A DNA stretch of 41,282 nt from Penium margaritaceum (GCA_023375785.1 SZWC01002407.1:83812-125093), one strand, 5' to 3'; positions 1 through 9,600 are shown, counted from the stretch's first letter. Notes: generated from the sequence alone by a model not told the origin. A program made the numbers and translations.

Positions 1-1880
1 GACGTCACTGTACAACGAGCGATAGAACACTCGGCATCAGAGGGACGCTGAGCCGTCAGTGAGAAGGAACGACGTACATCACGAAGGTGAGACTCATGAA
101 TCCAGTCAGTGCAGTCAGGCCCATCATCATCACATGCGGACTGTGCTCCCCCACACGTGTCATCACGAGTCACGAGGACGGACGAACAAGCAGTCTGTGA
201 CCCACTCGACGATGACGACACACTCGCACCTCCCTGAAAGCGAAGCGCCAGAAGATGACGAAGCTCGGCGATGGTGCGGTCGCGTGGGTCTGGATCACTG
301 CTGCTCGCCGGTGAGGATGCAGGAACAGCTGCAGTCGTAGTCGCCGCGCGTCCAGAGGAGTGTGCGGTTGATGTCCCGGACGCGGTGCGCGCAGCATGGG
401 CAGCCTGAAGTCCGCGAGTGATGCGCTCCCAGTCGAGCGGCTGCTGGCACTCGGTGTAGCGATGGGCACCTCCACAGTTGTAGCAGTGCACGGAACGGCC
501 ACTGCTACCACTGGATGACGACTGCTGCTGACCCGATCCGCGCTTCCTATTCTTCTTCTTCCCCTGGGCAGCTGCTGCAACGCCCTGCGTCTGCGTGGGC
601 GTAGACGGGGTCCAAGAGGAGGAGGAAGATGAGGTCGTGATGGAAGAAGGTGAGGGTGACTGCAGGAGGGAAGACGGTGGTGAGGTGAGGACTGTGGCAG
701 CGAGGGAAGTCTCCTGATGTGCTACTGCTGCCTCGCGGGCCGACGTCACCTGGAGGAAAAGCTGATGGGCCCACGGAAGCAGCTGCAGGGTGGCTGAGAA
801 AGGCTCGAGAGCAGCGTCGCTGTACCGTGTGAATATGTCGGTGTACTCCAGGCAAACTCCGAGCATGATCGTCCGAAGCGCCCACAGCTGTGTGCCCCCT
901 GAGGTCCCCAGGCGCGTGTAGATATGCATGGCACGTCGCCAGTAGTCCGCTGCAGGCTCCGCTGGTCCCTGACGGAGGGAGTGGAAGGCACGAATGTGTG
1001 ACGCACGGGTGGCGTGCGTCTCTGCGGCCAGGAGGGACAACGCCAGATCCAGCTCCAGCTCAGCTCCAGTGCCTGTGCCAGCCTCGCCAAGGAAGGGACG
1101 GAAGTCAACAACAGTCTCGCGTGGCATGGCGTAGAGAAGTCCTCGCATGGCTCGGGTTGCTGTAAGCACCTGTGCTGGATCTGTAGACTGGTATGGGCTG
1201 TGGTAGTAAGGCCACACACCCTCAGAAGTAGCCCACACCTGAAACAGGATCTCCTAGCAGTCAAATCCGTCCTCGCTGATGTACCGTGGAGGTGGTGCCT
1301 CAAAGTCCTTTGGCTGCCTCTCCGTGGGGAGAGCAGCCGCAGGCTGAGGAGGGCGAGTGACGGGAAAAACTCCTGGTAGAGGGTGGTCACTGGGGAAGTC
1401 AGGTGACGGTCGTATCGGGGACACGGGTGGAGGTCGGATACCCGTCTGCAGCTGACGGAGGCGCTCCTGTAGAAGGCGAATCTCTCGCTCCTGGGAGTCA
1501 TCCTCGAAGCCTGGCATAAATGGCTCGTCATCAAGGAGGTCCGCAGGTGGTGGGGAAACCACGCCAGGAGGTGAAGCAGGCGGGGCGCCTGTCACGGGCG
1601 CCTGAGCCGAGTGCTGGGTGGAGGCCGCAATGCCGGCAACTCCCTCGGAGATCCGCGGAGGAGCCGTGGACTGAGCGCGCAGGAGCTCAGTCAGCGTGCG
1701 GATCGCGTCAGTCTGCTCTCGCTGCAGACAACGCATCTCCTCCTGCTGAATGCGCAGGTCCTCAATGGCCTGCGAGCGAGGGCTCAATACCCCTGAAGAA
1801 GAGGAGGAGGGATCACCTGGTCCCTTGTCCTTGTCGTCGGGCGACCTCATCTCGCCGCTCACTATGGGACGACAGGTCAA
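1..1880 (-). CDS. gag: Gag-like polyprotein of element G, one in-frame TAG, 3' end outside window
   Basis: Structural protein of an LTR retrotransposon, expected to form the cytoplasmic particle that packages element RNA. The frame starts at an ATG at 1880 and I checked it triplet by triplet to base 3. It has one stop, TAG at 1254-1256 after codon 208, then about 417 open codons. The N-terminus is Ser/Pro-rich with two helical heptad-like stretches (about residues 38-70 and 130-150). The part after the TAG has a gag-like core (AFHSLRQ, then DYWRRAM) and a CCHC knuckle CYNCGGAHRYTEC at 447-485 (CX2CX3HX4C, one residue short of the usual spacing), preceded by a basic KKKNRKR run. A single stop in about 625 codons suggests a young copy or tolerated amber readthrough; a CAG-to-TAG mutation is the simpler explanation. 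Confidence 0.75.
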
Positions 1881-1972
1881 CTTTGCCGGATTTCAAAACC
1901 GACTGCGTTTCTCGAGGTGTTGAAACGCTGGCAACTTTTGACTTTTCGGTTGAAAATTTGGCTAAGTGTTAT

Positions 1973-2045
1973 GCTGATGTCAGCAAGTGGTTGCTGACGT
2001 CAGCACGACCTGATGACGTCAGCAACCAACAATGCTGACGTCAGC
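1973..2045. promoter_or_regulatory. Four TGACGTCA-type palindromes in the leader of G
   Basis: GCTGATGTCAGC (1973), GCTGACGTCAGC (1993), GATGACGTCAGC (2012) and GCTGACGTCAGC (2034) lie 20, 19 and 22 bp apart, about two helical turns. TGACGTCA is the classic bZIP (CRE/TGA-type) palindrome. Function as an enhancer of the element is inferred. The repeat could instead be a structural element of the leader RNA. Confidence 0.6.
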
Positions 2046-2094
2046 TCGTCCCCTCCCTTTTTTTTTTTGCTTGTCACGGTTTTGCCGCCGCGCG

Positions 2095-2740
2095 GTGGCG
2101 TGCGGCAGCTCCGCGGAAGCTGCGAAGCAGCTTCCGCCCAGCTGCTGCTGCAGCTGTGTTGTCAGCTGCAGCAGCAGCTGCGTAGCTGCGCGTGCAGCAG
2201 TGGCAGCGGCGGCTGTGCTGCTGCTGCTGCTGCTGCGCGCGGCGGCCGCTGTTGCGCGCGGCGCTACTGCTGCGCGCTGCAGCTGCTGCTTGCTGCCGCC
2301 GCCGCGCGCTGCTGCTGGCTGCCGCCGCCGCGCGCTGCTGCTGCTGCCACTGCTGTGCTGCTGCTGCCGCCGCGACTGCCGCTGCTGCTGCTATGCCGCT
2401 GCCGCTGCTGCGCTGCTGCTGCCGACGCCGCTGCTGCACTACTGCTGCCGCCGCTGCTGCCACGCTGCTGTGGCGGCCGCTGCTGCTGCGCTGCTGCTGC
2501 GCGGCTGCCGCCGCCGCCTCTGCTGCTGCTGCTCTGCTGCTGCGGCTGTGGGGGGGAGTGGCGGCTGCACGCACCGCAGCTGCCACACGCCTCTGTGTGG
2601 CGGTACGCGCTGCTGCTGCTGCCTCAGCAGCTACGATCTCACGTGGTGGGTGGAGTACGCGGACGGCGACCGGCCGTCTCCAACGGGTCCCAGAAGAACT
2701 GCTGCAGCGGTGACTCTCACTGCTGCTGCTCTGCTGTGTC
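2095..2740. repeat. GC-rich triplet tract (CTG/CCG family) in the leader of G
   Basis: About 640 bases made almost wholly of mixed GCTG, CTG, GCC and GCG triplets. All frames are open on both strands and give Ala/Cys/Leu or Ala/Arg/Ser/Gln runs, so open frames here mean nothing. It lies between the PBS and the gag start, where the leader and packaging region are expected. A and B have a similar tract at the same place. Confidence 0.85.
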
Positions 2741-2773
2741 TCTGCTGCGCAGCTCAGTGAGAACTGTCTCACT

Positions 2774-2785
2774 GCTCTGATACCA
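2774..2785 (-). other. Primer-binding site of G, tRNA-iMet 3' end
   Basis: On the minus strand this reads TGGTATCAGAGC, the complement of the 3' end of plant initiator tRNA-Met. It directly follows the LTR end TTTCTCA at 2786. Confidence 0.85.
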
Positions 2786-3300
2786 TGAGAAAGTGCGTAG
2801 AATCTTCCTAGCAACACGGCCGCTGACCGGGCGTCAGTGCCTAGTCAGACGATGACGACAATCACAGGTCGTGCACACAACGACAAGGGTTTGGCTAGGA
2901 GACACAAGTCCAAGTGTCAGAATGCTTCAATATAGCATATGCAGAGAGAGATGACAACTGACAGGTCCAGGGCATAAATACCTGCCGCGGCGCACGGTGG
3001 GTGTCGCACGCGGCAGTCCAAGAGCTGTCCTAAAACCGGCCCAAAACCACTGTTTTGGCCGTAACTCTGCGCACACATGTCAGAATCCTACGCCGTCTGA
3101 ACCTAGACGTGCAGAATCAAAAGACGCACGCAACGACTGGTTGCATGCATGCATCCATTGACTGACAGCGAGTATACAATGCAAAAACATGCAAATGGGC
3201 CTCATGCCCAGTCCGCCGAAAGGCGCCTGCAAGACGTAGAAGACACAGCAAGGAGTCCCGGTGACATCTGGGGCTCTGGGACAGTGGTTGGTCAGCTCCA
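2786..3300 (-). repeat. 5' LTR of element G, outer edge uncertain
   Basis: The inner edge is set by the PBS and a terminal CA (minus strand) at 2786. No coding sequence was recognised inside. The outer edge is a guess because no second LTR is available. Confidence 0.55.
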
Positions 3301-3309
3301 GACGGGTAG

Positions 3310-3558
3310 TCCGCCGCCTGTCGTCACGCCGGTGTCACAAGGGCCGCCTGCCTCAGGGATCTGCACGAGTATGGACACGGCCGAGTGGTCACAGTAAACT
3401 GTACAGGAACGGCACAAATCACAACACATAGTACACTGAACTACAAGTATGCAGCAAGGGAGGCTGCAAAATCTATTGCCTCAGATGTTGTGCCAGCTTA
3501 TGGCTTGTGGTTTAATGCTTTTGAGGGAGGGCGGGCTTACTTAGATCTTACTAACTAG
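3310..3558 (+). other. Unidentified 82-codon open stretch ending in TAG, possible exon or gene tail
   Basis: The frame is open after a TAG at 3307-3309 and ends with TAG at 3556-3558. The translation looks protein-like rather than low-complexity (for example YAAREAAKSIASDVV and AYGLWFNAFEGG). There is no Met, so it would need an upstream exon or be the tail of a broken gene. I do not recognise the family. It stops 41 bases before copia element C, so C may have inserted just downstream of an old gene or element. An open frame of this length by chance is possible. Confidence 0.3.
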
Positions 3559-3599
3559 CCTGGGTGCTACTCCCAAGTCTACATGATACTGACAGTTTA

Positions 3600-3929
3600 T
3601 GTTGTATTTTTTTCCCCTTCGCATTTCCGAGGAGACGCCGGGAGACGTTGACAAGCCGTTGGAGGGGGAAAAACCTCGAGATTTCCTCTAGGTGCCTGAG
3701 GAGTGCTCCAAATCAAAATTGGATTGAAGTTCTAGAATTTGACGAGTTGCTAAATCCGGCGGAAGTTGTATTTCTAGAATCGAACATGTAACGAAGAGAT
3801 ATGGGCTTCCATAGTTGGGGTGTGCGCGGCGGCTCAATGAGTTGGCCGTGGTTCGACCGCCAATGAAAAATCCACCAGAACGAGTAACAAAAACACATCT
3901 AGTATTTTTGCCCCAGAGGACCGCCGGGT
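3600..3929 (+). repeat. 5' LTR of C, left fragment
   Basis: It aligns along its length with 32916-33246, including the T-rich start, CAAATCAAAATTGGATTGAAG and the terminal TTGCCCCAGAGGACCGCCGGGT. It ends in CGGGT at 3925-3929; the other half begins with TGGGT at 27463-27467. The intact 3' LTR reads GCCGGGTCGCTCC at the junction, so this is a 5-bp target duplication made by element B, with one C-to-T change. Confidence 0.85.
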
Positions 3930-4122
3930 TGTTGGTTTGTGTGGCTTCCACCCGTCACGACTGGCACCGATAGATTATCCATATACCCACGTTGGTGGTA
4001 TATGGTAGAGGAGGGCGTGACGACACGACGGGCCTCCGAACTGTAACGAGACTTCTCCAGCACCTACGACACCGCCGGCGAGACGCAGTCGATGCGTTCC
4101 AGTAGCCCTGTGGGCTTGTCGG
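3930..4122 (+). repeat. 5' LTR of B, fragment 1
   Basis: It matches the start of B's 3' LTR (from 26822) and of A's LTRs. It ends in GTCGG, the left target duplication of element A. The LTR continues at 10431. Confidence 0.85.
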
Positions 4123-4790
4123 AGTTAGAAGTGATTTAGGGCATGCAGGCCCATGCAAAATTGAACATGAGCTCTGTGTGTGAGTGCAATGAAAAATGGA
4201 AAAAAATTGGCTAAGTCTGGAATGCAAGATATAAAAGAACAAGGAGGAAGTACAAACGAGCCTTTATCGGACTTATGTAGGGGCGCCCGCAGATAGCTAC
4301 ACCGGGCCCCGTCACCCCCGCTGAACCCAAACGAGTCAGCGGGGAGAACACACTGCATACACCACAAGAACAACAAAGGTGGTCTAGGCGATGCACCGAA
4401 ACAGCTCTCCGCGTGCCCGGGTCTCGACCACCGAGAAAATACGAGCAGTGCTGGAAAATCTTGAAATCAGCGTCCAGACATCCAAAACAGCTTTCCGAAC
4501 ATTAGAAGCCCTACTACAACCATCGGGTCTCCTTGTTGCACTGGTACAGTTTAACGAGTGCCCGGGTCTCAACCCACTGAGAAAAATCTCCTACCACCCG
4601 ACAATCCCATAGGGCTGCCAGAATACATCGACCGCGTCCCGCCGGTGTTGTTGTAGGTGCTGAAGAAGTCTCGGTACAGTCTGGAGGTCCATCGTGTCAT
4701 CACGCCCTCCTATACCATATACCACCACCGTGGATATGTGGAGAATCCATCGCCGTCAGTCGTGACGGGTGGAATCCACACTAACCAACA
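4123..4790 (-). repeat. 3' LTR of element A (668 bp)
   Basis: It starts TGTTGGTTAGTGTGG at 4790 after the purine run CCAGGGGGAG and ends CTAACT at 4123. It is the same length as the 5' LTR. It contains two hairpin modules (about 4376-4427 and 4526-4577) and the GCCCCTA-type stem with a TACATAAG-like core. Confidence 0.85.
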
Positions 4791-4917
4791 CTCCCCCTGG
4801 TTGACATAGCCGTCCATGCCAAAAAAAAATGAACGAAGGCATGGAACAACAACGTATGCCAAACCAGAATCTACACCAGTCAACCACACACACACACACA
4901 ACTGCTGCGCATCTAAG

Positions 4918-5321
4918 ATCTCCTCATGAAACTGGCACATCATACCAAGTGTCCGGGTCTAGAACATGAGAAGAGTCATGGACACGTACAGAAACCAGTG
5001 TAATGCACACCATACACATGTCAGACGGAAAGAGGGCCTCCTCGTGACACTCGGGGTACCAATGCTCGGGTCTCGACCACTACGAGCAATCCAACAGGTG
5101 TCTGTATGCACACCACAATAGCATCATCAATCAGCACACATGATCATAGGGGGTCTCCTCGTAAAACGAGTGTACCTCACCACGTGTCCGGGGCTCGACC
5201 ACTATGGGCAAACCAGCTGGCATGCACATGCCAAACGTAGTATGGCCACACACCAAGACACATGACCACATGGTCTCCTCGTGACACTGGTACAACCAAC
5301 TTAGTGTCCGGGTCTTAACCA
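4918..5321 (-). repeat. Array of four hairpin modules in A, ~119-bp spacing
   Basis: Modules begin (plus coordinates) near 4918, 5036, 5156 and 5275, spaced 118, 120 and 119 bp. On the minus strand each reads approximately GGTCGAGACCCGG, a variable inverted repeat, then CACGAGGAGACC. The 70-bp spacers are much less alike than the modules. The array lies just before the 3' LTR, and the same module occurs twice in each LTR. No match to a known RNA family is recognised. Confidence 0.7.
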
Positions 5322-5509
5322 ACAGAGTGCGGCTGTAGTATGTTCATAAGAGAGCATGGACCCCTCGCCATGCATCTCCCGCGCGTCAGGTCGAGGTCCA
5401 CACAACACTCCCCTTGGGCAGATGAACTTGGCGACGATGTCCTCGATGGAGATGCTGATTTCGTAGTTGAACAGATCCTGGGCGATGAATCATGTGGCCT
5501 CTCCATCAT
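5315..5509 (-). other. Short ORF of A shared with B
   Basis: Starts MMERPHDSSPRICS; about 65 codons, Ser-rich, with GECCVDL near the middle. The same peptide occurs in B from 25684. The reading frame is kept between copies, which hints at past coding. The family is unknown. It overlaps a PPT/LTR-start-like sequence (purine run then TGTTGTG) at 5401-5415 on the minus strand. Confidence 0.4.
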
Positions 5510-5823
5510 GCAGAGATAGCTCTCCCTGTTATGTACGAGTCGACTCCTAGCCTCAAAGATGAAGTGGTGTTTCCGGCCACGACTCCTCACGTCGCTGCTG
5601 CATCACCTGAAGTGTACCAGTCCTCACGTGATTGCCAAGGGTCTCATCTCACAGTCTCTCCTCTCTCTGCTCGCGATGCATCTGTGTATGCCAGAGGAAA
5701 GGGAATGGACAAGCAGCATGCGAGGGTGGATGAAGTGGCAGAGCTGGCCTACGATGCGGGATAGAGCACAATGAGGCATAAGGGTGTACATCCAGAGGAG
5801 GAGGGCTCAAGCGACGAACTGGG

Positions 5824-7758
5824 TCACCACTCATGGACGAAGGTGACGATGGAGCAGCTGAGTCGGGTGGATGAAGGTACGTGATGGCAGGAGCAAAAGG
5901 AGGAGTCGATTGGAACGACGATGGCAGAAACTGAAGGCACGCTCAGCTCTCCTATGGTAGTGTCTCTAGCTGACGTCATACTCAGAGTTGGTACAAGATC
6001 CTCCCTGAGTGTGGGTGTGCCGGATACTAGTGGTGTAACGCTTGTGCCAGTAGCAGTGATGCTCCCCTCCTCTGAGAATCGCCCACGCACTGCCATCACC
6101 TCCCACTGCAGCATCACTACACGGTCCTGCGAGTTAGCGTCATCTGCCTCGAACACGTGGAGGTGGCCCATGTCTGCCTCGCGTAGGATAACTTGTGCCT
6201 CACTTGATGCTGCACATGCAGACTACAGAACTCGTGAGTATAGCTCGATCTACATCTCTGCTGCTGAAGACGATGGAGCCGGTGCTGATGCATCCACCTG
6301 TGGATCAACCGAATTCGCAATGTGCTGAGACGCTGGAACATCGGATGTAGCTGCAGGTGTCGTATCCACACCACAACTCGTGTCTCTCAGGTAAGGAGGA
6401 ATGAGCGGTTGCATGCCAAGAGAGAAGGAGAAGGAGGAGTCGTCAGAGTCTGTGAAGCATATGGAAATGTCGTACGTACAGGTACTACCACTCTCAATGT
6501 TGATGTGATCAGTATGGTCACCAACAGGTGAACACGAGAGGGCATAACTCAGCTCTTGCTGATGAGATGAATCCATCCACGAATACGGATCTACTCCATT
6601 GTCCTCGACTGCCGTCGTAGTGGACACAGGTGTGCAGGAATCCAGCTCGACAATGCATGTGAAGGCAAACATTAAGCGTAGCTGGCGCTCACGCACTGTC
6701 TCGCCGGGAAGGCTGGTCGCTGCCACCTACTCGATAATAGAATGAGGACCACCATCTGACTCCGTCATGTGTGACGCTATGCCGTCGTGTGTAGGAGAAC
6801 CTTTAGACTCCAGAAACAGGGGCGATTCCTCACACTGAAGCTGGTCCTCTGGTAGCACAGATGACACGGTGCAACCTGTTGTGTTTGTTGCGACACATGT
6901 CCCATTGACATCTCTCAGAATCACTGATATCAAGAATGCCTCAACATGTTAAAGAATAGCCTGCTGACTCTGCTCATGCACTGCGACCGCTGTTGGGCTG
7001 GTAGACGCATCCTGATCCGTTCCGCACTCCTCTGCCACCGCCGGGCCGCCACCGGTCCAAGCCGCAAGTGGCACTAGCCAGGGATGCCGTACCTGCGCTC
7101 CTCCTGATGTAACTTGTTGCTGCGGAAGATCTGTATCCAGCCCGAACATGGAGCTCAATGACACGTAAGTCTCCATCATAATCGCCATGGCAGGATCAGA
7201 CTCCATGTCATGTGATGTTGCCGTATCGTTTGAATCTGCTTGAGCTGACGCTTGGGCACCACGGCCCGGCTCGAGTGCGGATCCTGTCGCTACGGTCACA
7301 ACAGGTAATGCACGGTGACCACACTCCCCATCGACAGGTACAACAACGGAAGGTGAGGAGGTAGAGGATGTATCAAAACCGGCGCGAGCACGGCGTGCAT
7401 AGGGTTGACGTCGATGCCGTCGGGACACATGAGTGGAATGACTACATGAAGGCATGTCATCACGCGGTGGTGTCGTGGTCGCAGGAGAGTGGATGATCAA
7501 AAGGATGGTGGCAGCATGGGACTGGATGGCAGGTGGAGCTAAAGGGACACCATCGGATGAGGAAGGAGGAGACGATGAAGGTGATGATATCAAGGAGGTC
7601 GTCAACGAATGAGCAGCAGAAGCACGCTCGGTGACGACGAGGTCACAAAGCCGCTGCACCATCTTCCTCAGGCCGTGGATCTTGACGAATATGGTCGCTA
7701 GAGGTCCAGCTAGGGGATCTACCAACGCTGAAAGATCTGCATGCTGTGGAGGACGCAT
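5824..7758 (-). CDS. Long unrecognised ORF of element A, three internal stops
   Basis: One continuous frame of about 645 codons from Met at 7758 to a stop at 5824, broken by TAA at 6949, TAG at 6727 and TAG at 6250. Near the N-terminus it has DPLAGPLATIF and MVQRLCDLVVTE (likely helical), then a Ser/Thr/Pro-rich middle, then an acidic Ser/Asp-rich region (DDSSFSFSLGM) and IELYSRVLQSACA after the 6250 stop. Element B encodes a clearly related protein with conserved blocks (HADL, GGPHSIIE, VAATSLPGETVRER, ELYSRVLQ, TTIGELSVPS), so it was probably translated when the family was active. No zinc knuckle, protease or RT signature was seen. It may be a divergent Gag, a captured host gene or an element-specific protein. 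Confidence 0.5.
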
Positions 7759-8011
7759 GCTCGGATGAGACTGAAGCCAAGGTGGATGCTAGCCGAGAGG
7801 GCGCGTCCAGCAGCGACGTCAACCATGATGTCCATCACCACAATAGTACCAGGCAAACGCGCAGGGCGCTTGCTCAGAGGTCCGCACACTCATCTCGTCC
7901 GCCGGACGATGGATAGGTTCTGAGGGTACCTACTCCCGGTGGTAAACATCAAGTCGCGGGAGAGGACGATACCAACAGGTAATGTCACTCCCGGAGGTCA
8001 CGACGTCAGGG

Positions 8012-8340
8012 TCAGAAAACGTGACCAGATGGGGTGAGCTGCACTACCAGAGTACGCCCGGAGTATGTAGTCTGACTAGTTGCGGCTACTAATGCTGCTA
8101 CCGCTAATGGAGCGAAGATTGCTCCAGGAACAGAAGATGTGGCGGCGACAGGTTTGGCTACCGCTCTAAGCGGTAGACGACCCATCCCTCGAAGATTCAC
8201 AGACTCAAATCCACCGTCAATCCTATGAAGTGAACTATGCGCATCAATTCACGGGCCCCAGGAAGATGCTGGTCCACGATGCATGTAAAAAACAGAATCG
8301 TCACCGACGACAATCTGCTGTTAGCTGGGAAGGAGGGAGT
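8012..8340 (-). other. Two short conserved peptide blocks upstream of the long ORF in A
   Basis: One frame gives TCIVDQHLPGARELM ... EGWVVYRLE; an overlapping frame gives VPGAIFAPLAVAALVA ... YSGRTLVVQL and stops at TGA just after SGHVF (8012). B has both: CIVDRRILGAH ... EGWVVYRLE before 18107, and VPGALFAPLVAAALVA ... YSGRTVVVQL ending at the same SGHVF stop near 22889. The hydrophobic FAPL...AALVA stretch could be a short membrane segment or signal-like peptide. Function unknown. Confidence 0.4.
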
Positions 8341-8453
8341 GCAAACGCAGCTGCAATTGTCCCTCACTATATAGTCATTGCAACTCCGTCCGCCAATGTT
8401 GTTACTGCCACAAAAGCTGCTACTGCTGCGGCGGTAGTAGTTGTACGACTTTG

Positions 8454-8740
8454 TTTTTCCTCTGTGTCCTTTTCTCTCTCTTGCCCTCAGGCCCCCTTTT
8501 GTGTTTTTCCTTTGCCTTGGCCTCCTTTTTTTGTCCCTCTCCTCTCTTCTCGCCCTCAACCCACGTTCTTTATTTAGTTTTTTTCCCTCTCTTTTCCACT
8601 CGCTCTCAGGCGCACCCCTTTTCATGTTTTTTTTTATCGTCCCCTTGTTTCTCGATTGCCCCTAAGGTGGCCAAATGGAGGAAGCAAGGGGTGGAAGGGG
8701 GGGGGGTGTCCGTCTTGTCCGGCCCTCACTTTTGTGCTCA
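8454..8740. repeat. Pyrimidine-rich tract in A
   Basis: A C/T-rich stretch with T runs up to nine on the plus strand, hence purine-rich on A's sense strand. B has a matching purine-rich tract at 17690-17810. It could act as an extra polypurine tract, or be simple low-complexity leader. Confidence 0.55.
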
Positions 8741-9010
8741 CTCGCTCGCTCGTTCGCTTACTTAGCGAGCGAGCAAGTAAGCGTGTGAGTGTGGGGGGAG
8801 GAGAGAGGAGGGAGGGGGTTTGCCCCTCTCTGCCGTCGGCCCCTCCATTGGTCGGCTGACGGGGCCGACGGGCCCCTCTGAGGGGCCCTTCGGAGGGGGC
8901 TCGACGGGGCCCTCTGAGGGTCCCCTCGAGAGGGGAGGCTTGACGGGCCCGCAGGCTCCCTCTGAGGGGGCCCCTCTGTGGGGTTTCAAGGGGACCCTTT
9001 GGAGGAGGGT
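8740..9010. repeat. GC-rich palindromic tract of A
   Basis: Repeated units like GGGGCCCCTCTGAGGGG, each able to fold on itself, next to a hairpin-prone CTTACTT...AAGTAAG segment at 8756-8780. B keeps the same arrangement at 17331-17590. The role is unknown; a stable leader RNA structure or a recombination-prone minisatellite are options. Confidence 0.65.
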
Positions 9011-9019
9011 TGCAAGGCC

Positions 9020-9600
9020 CTCGTGCAGCAACAGTTGTAGTGGCGGATGCAACTGCTGCGGTTGCTATTGCTGCTGCTGCTGTTGTTGCTCCTACTCTAC
9101 GCAACAGCTACTGCTACTGCTTGATGTTACCGTGGCTGCTGCTAATGCTGCTACTACAAGGCGTAGCAGCTGCTATTTTTGCTTGCTACTGCCACCGCTG
9201 CCGCTTGTTGCTGTCGCCGCTATTGCTTGCTTTACACAATTTTGCTGCTGCTACCGCTGTTGTAGCGGCGGCTGCTACTGCTGCTGCTATGTGCTGCTCT
9301 TGCTGTCGCAACTATTGTAGCGGCTACTGCGCTGGTATAGCTTTTTCCACTACTGCTTGTTGCTCTGCCGCCGCTAATGCTCCTTACTGCTACACGCTAC
9401 TGTTGCTGCCACCATTGCTACAGTGGATGCTGCTACTTTTGCTACTATGTGCTGCTGCTACTGTCACCGCTGCTATAGCGGCTGCTGCACTACTGGAGCT
9501 GCCGCCACTACTCTTGCTATGCAGCACCTCGACTGCCGCGGTTGCTACGTCTGGTGCTTTTTCTATTGTTGCCGCCGCAGTCGCTAATGCTGTTGTGCGG
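9020..9600. repeat. Triplet-rich leader of A (GCA/GTA/GCG)
   Basis: About 580 bases of mixed GCT, ACT and GCC triplets (plus strand), open in several frames, so open frames are not evidence of genes. It is followed (9600-9740) by a non-repetitive leader shared with B that contains the palindrome-like CGCCACGTGGCGCCAC around 9665-9680 (minus strand), with a CACGTG G-box. Confidence 0.75.

Larger units (their letters stand above)
1..3300 (-). mobile_element. Ty3-like LTR retrotransposon G, 5' part
   Basis: Read on the minus strand, the order is LTR (from about 3300 to 2786), a primer-binding site, an 890-nt leader, then a gag-like frame with a zinc knuckle that leaves the window at base 1. Protease, RT and integrase would lie outside. 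The Ty3 assignment rests on the gag style only, because no pol domain is visible. The outer LTR edge cannot be fixed without the second LTR; about 3300 is an estimate, chosen because an unrelated plus-strand open stretch starts at 3310. Confidence 0.7.

Noticed and set aside
2013..2817. Four long open frames of 170-255 codons on both strands
   Set aside because: Products are Ala/Cys/Leu or Ala/Arg/Gln runs produced by the triplet tract; all frames are open because of composition.
4918..5321. Modules as tRNA-like pol III genes (GGTCGAGACC resembles a B box) or hammerhead/twister ribozymes
   Set aside because: The B-box match lacks one T and there is no A box; the hammerhead CTGATGA...GAAA core and twister consensus are not present.
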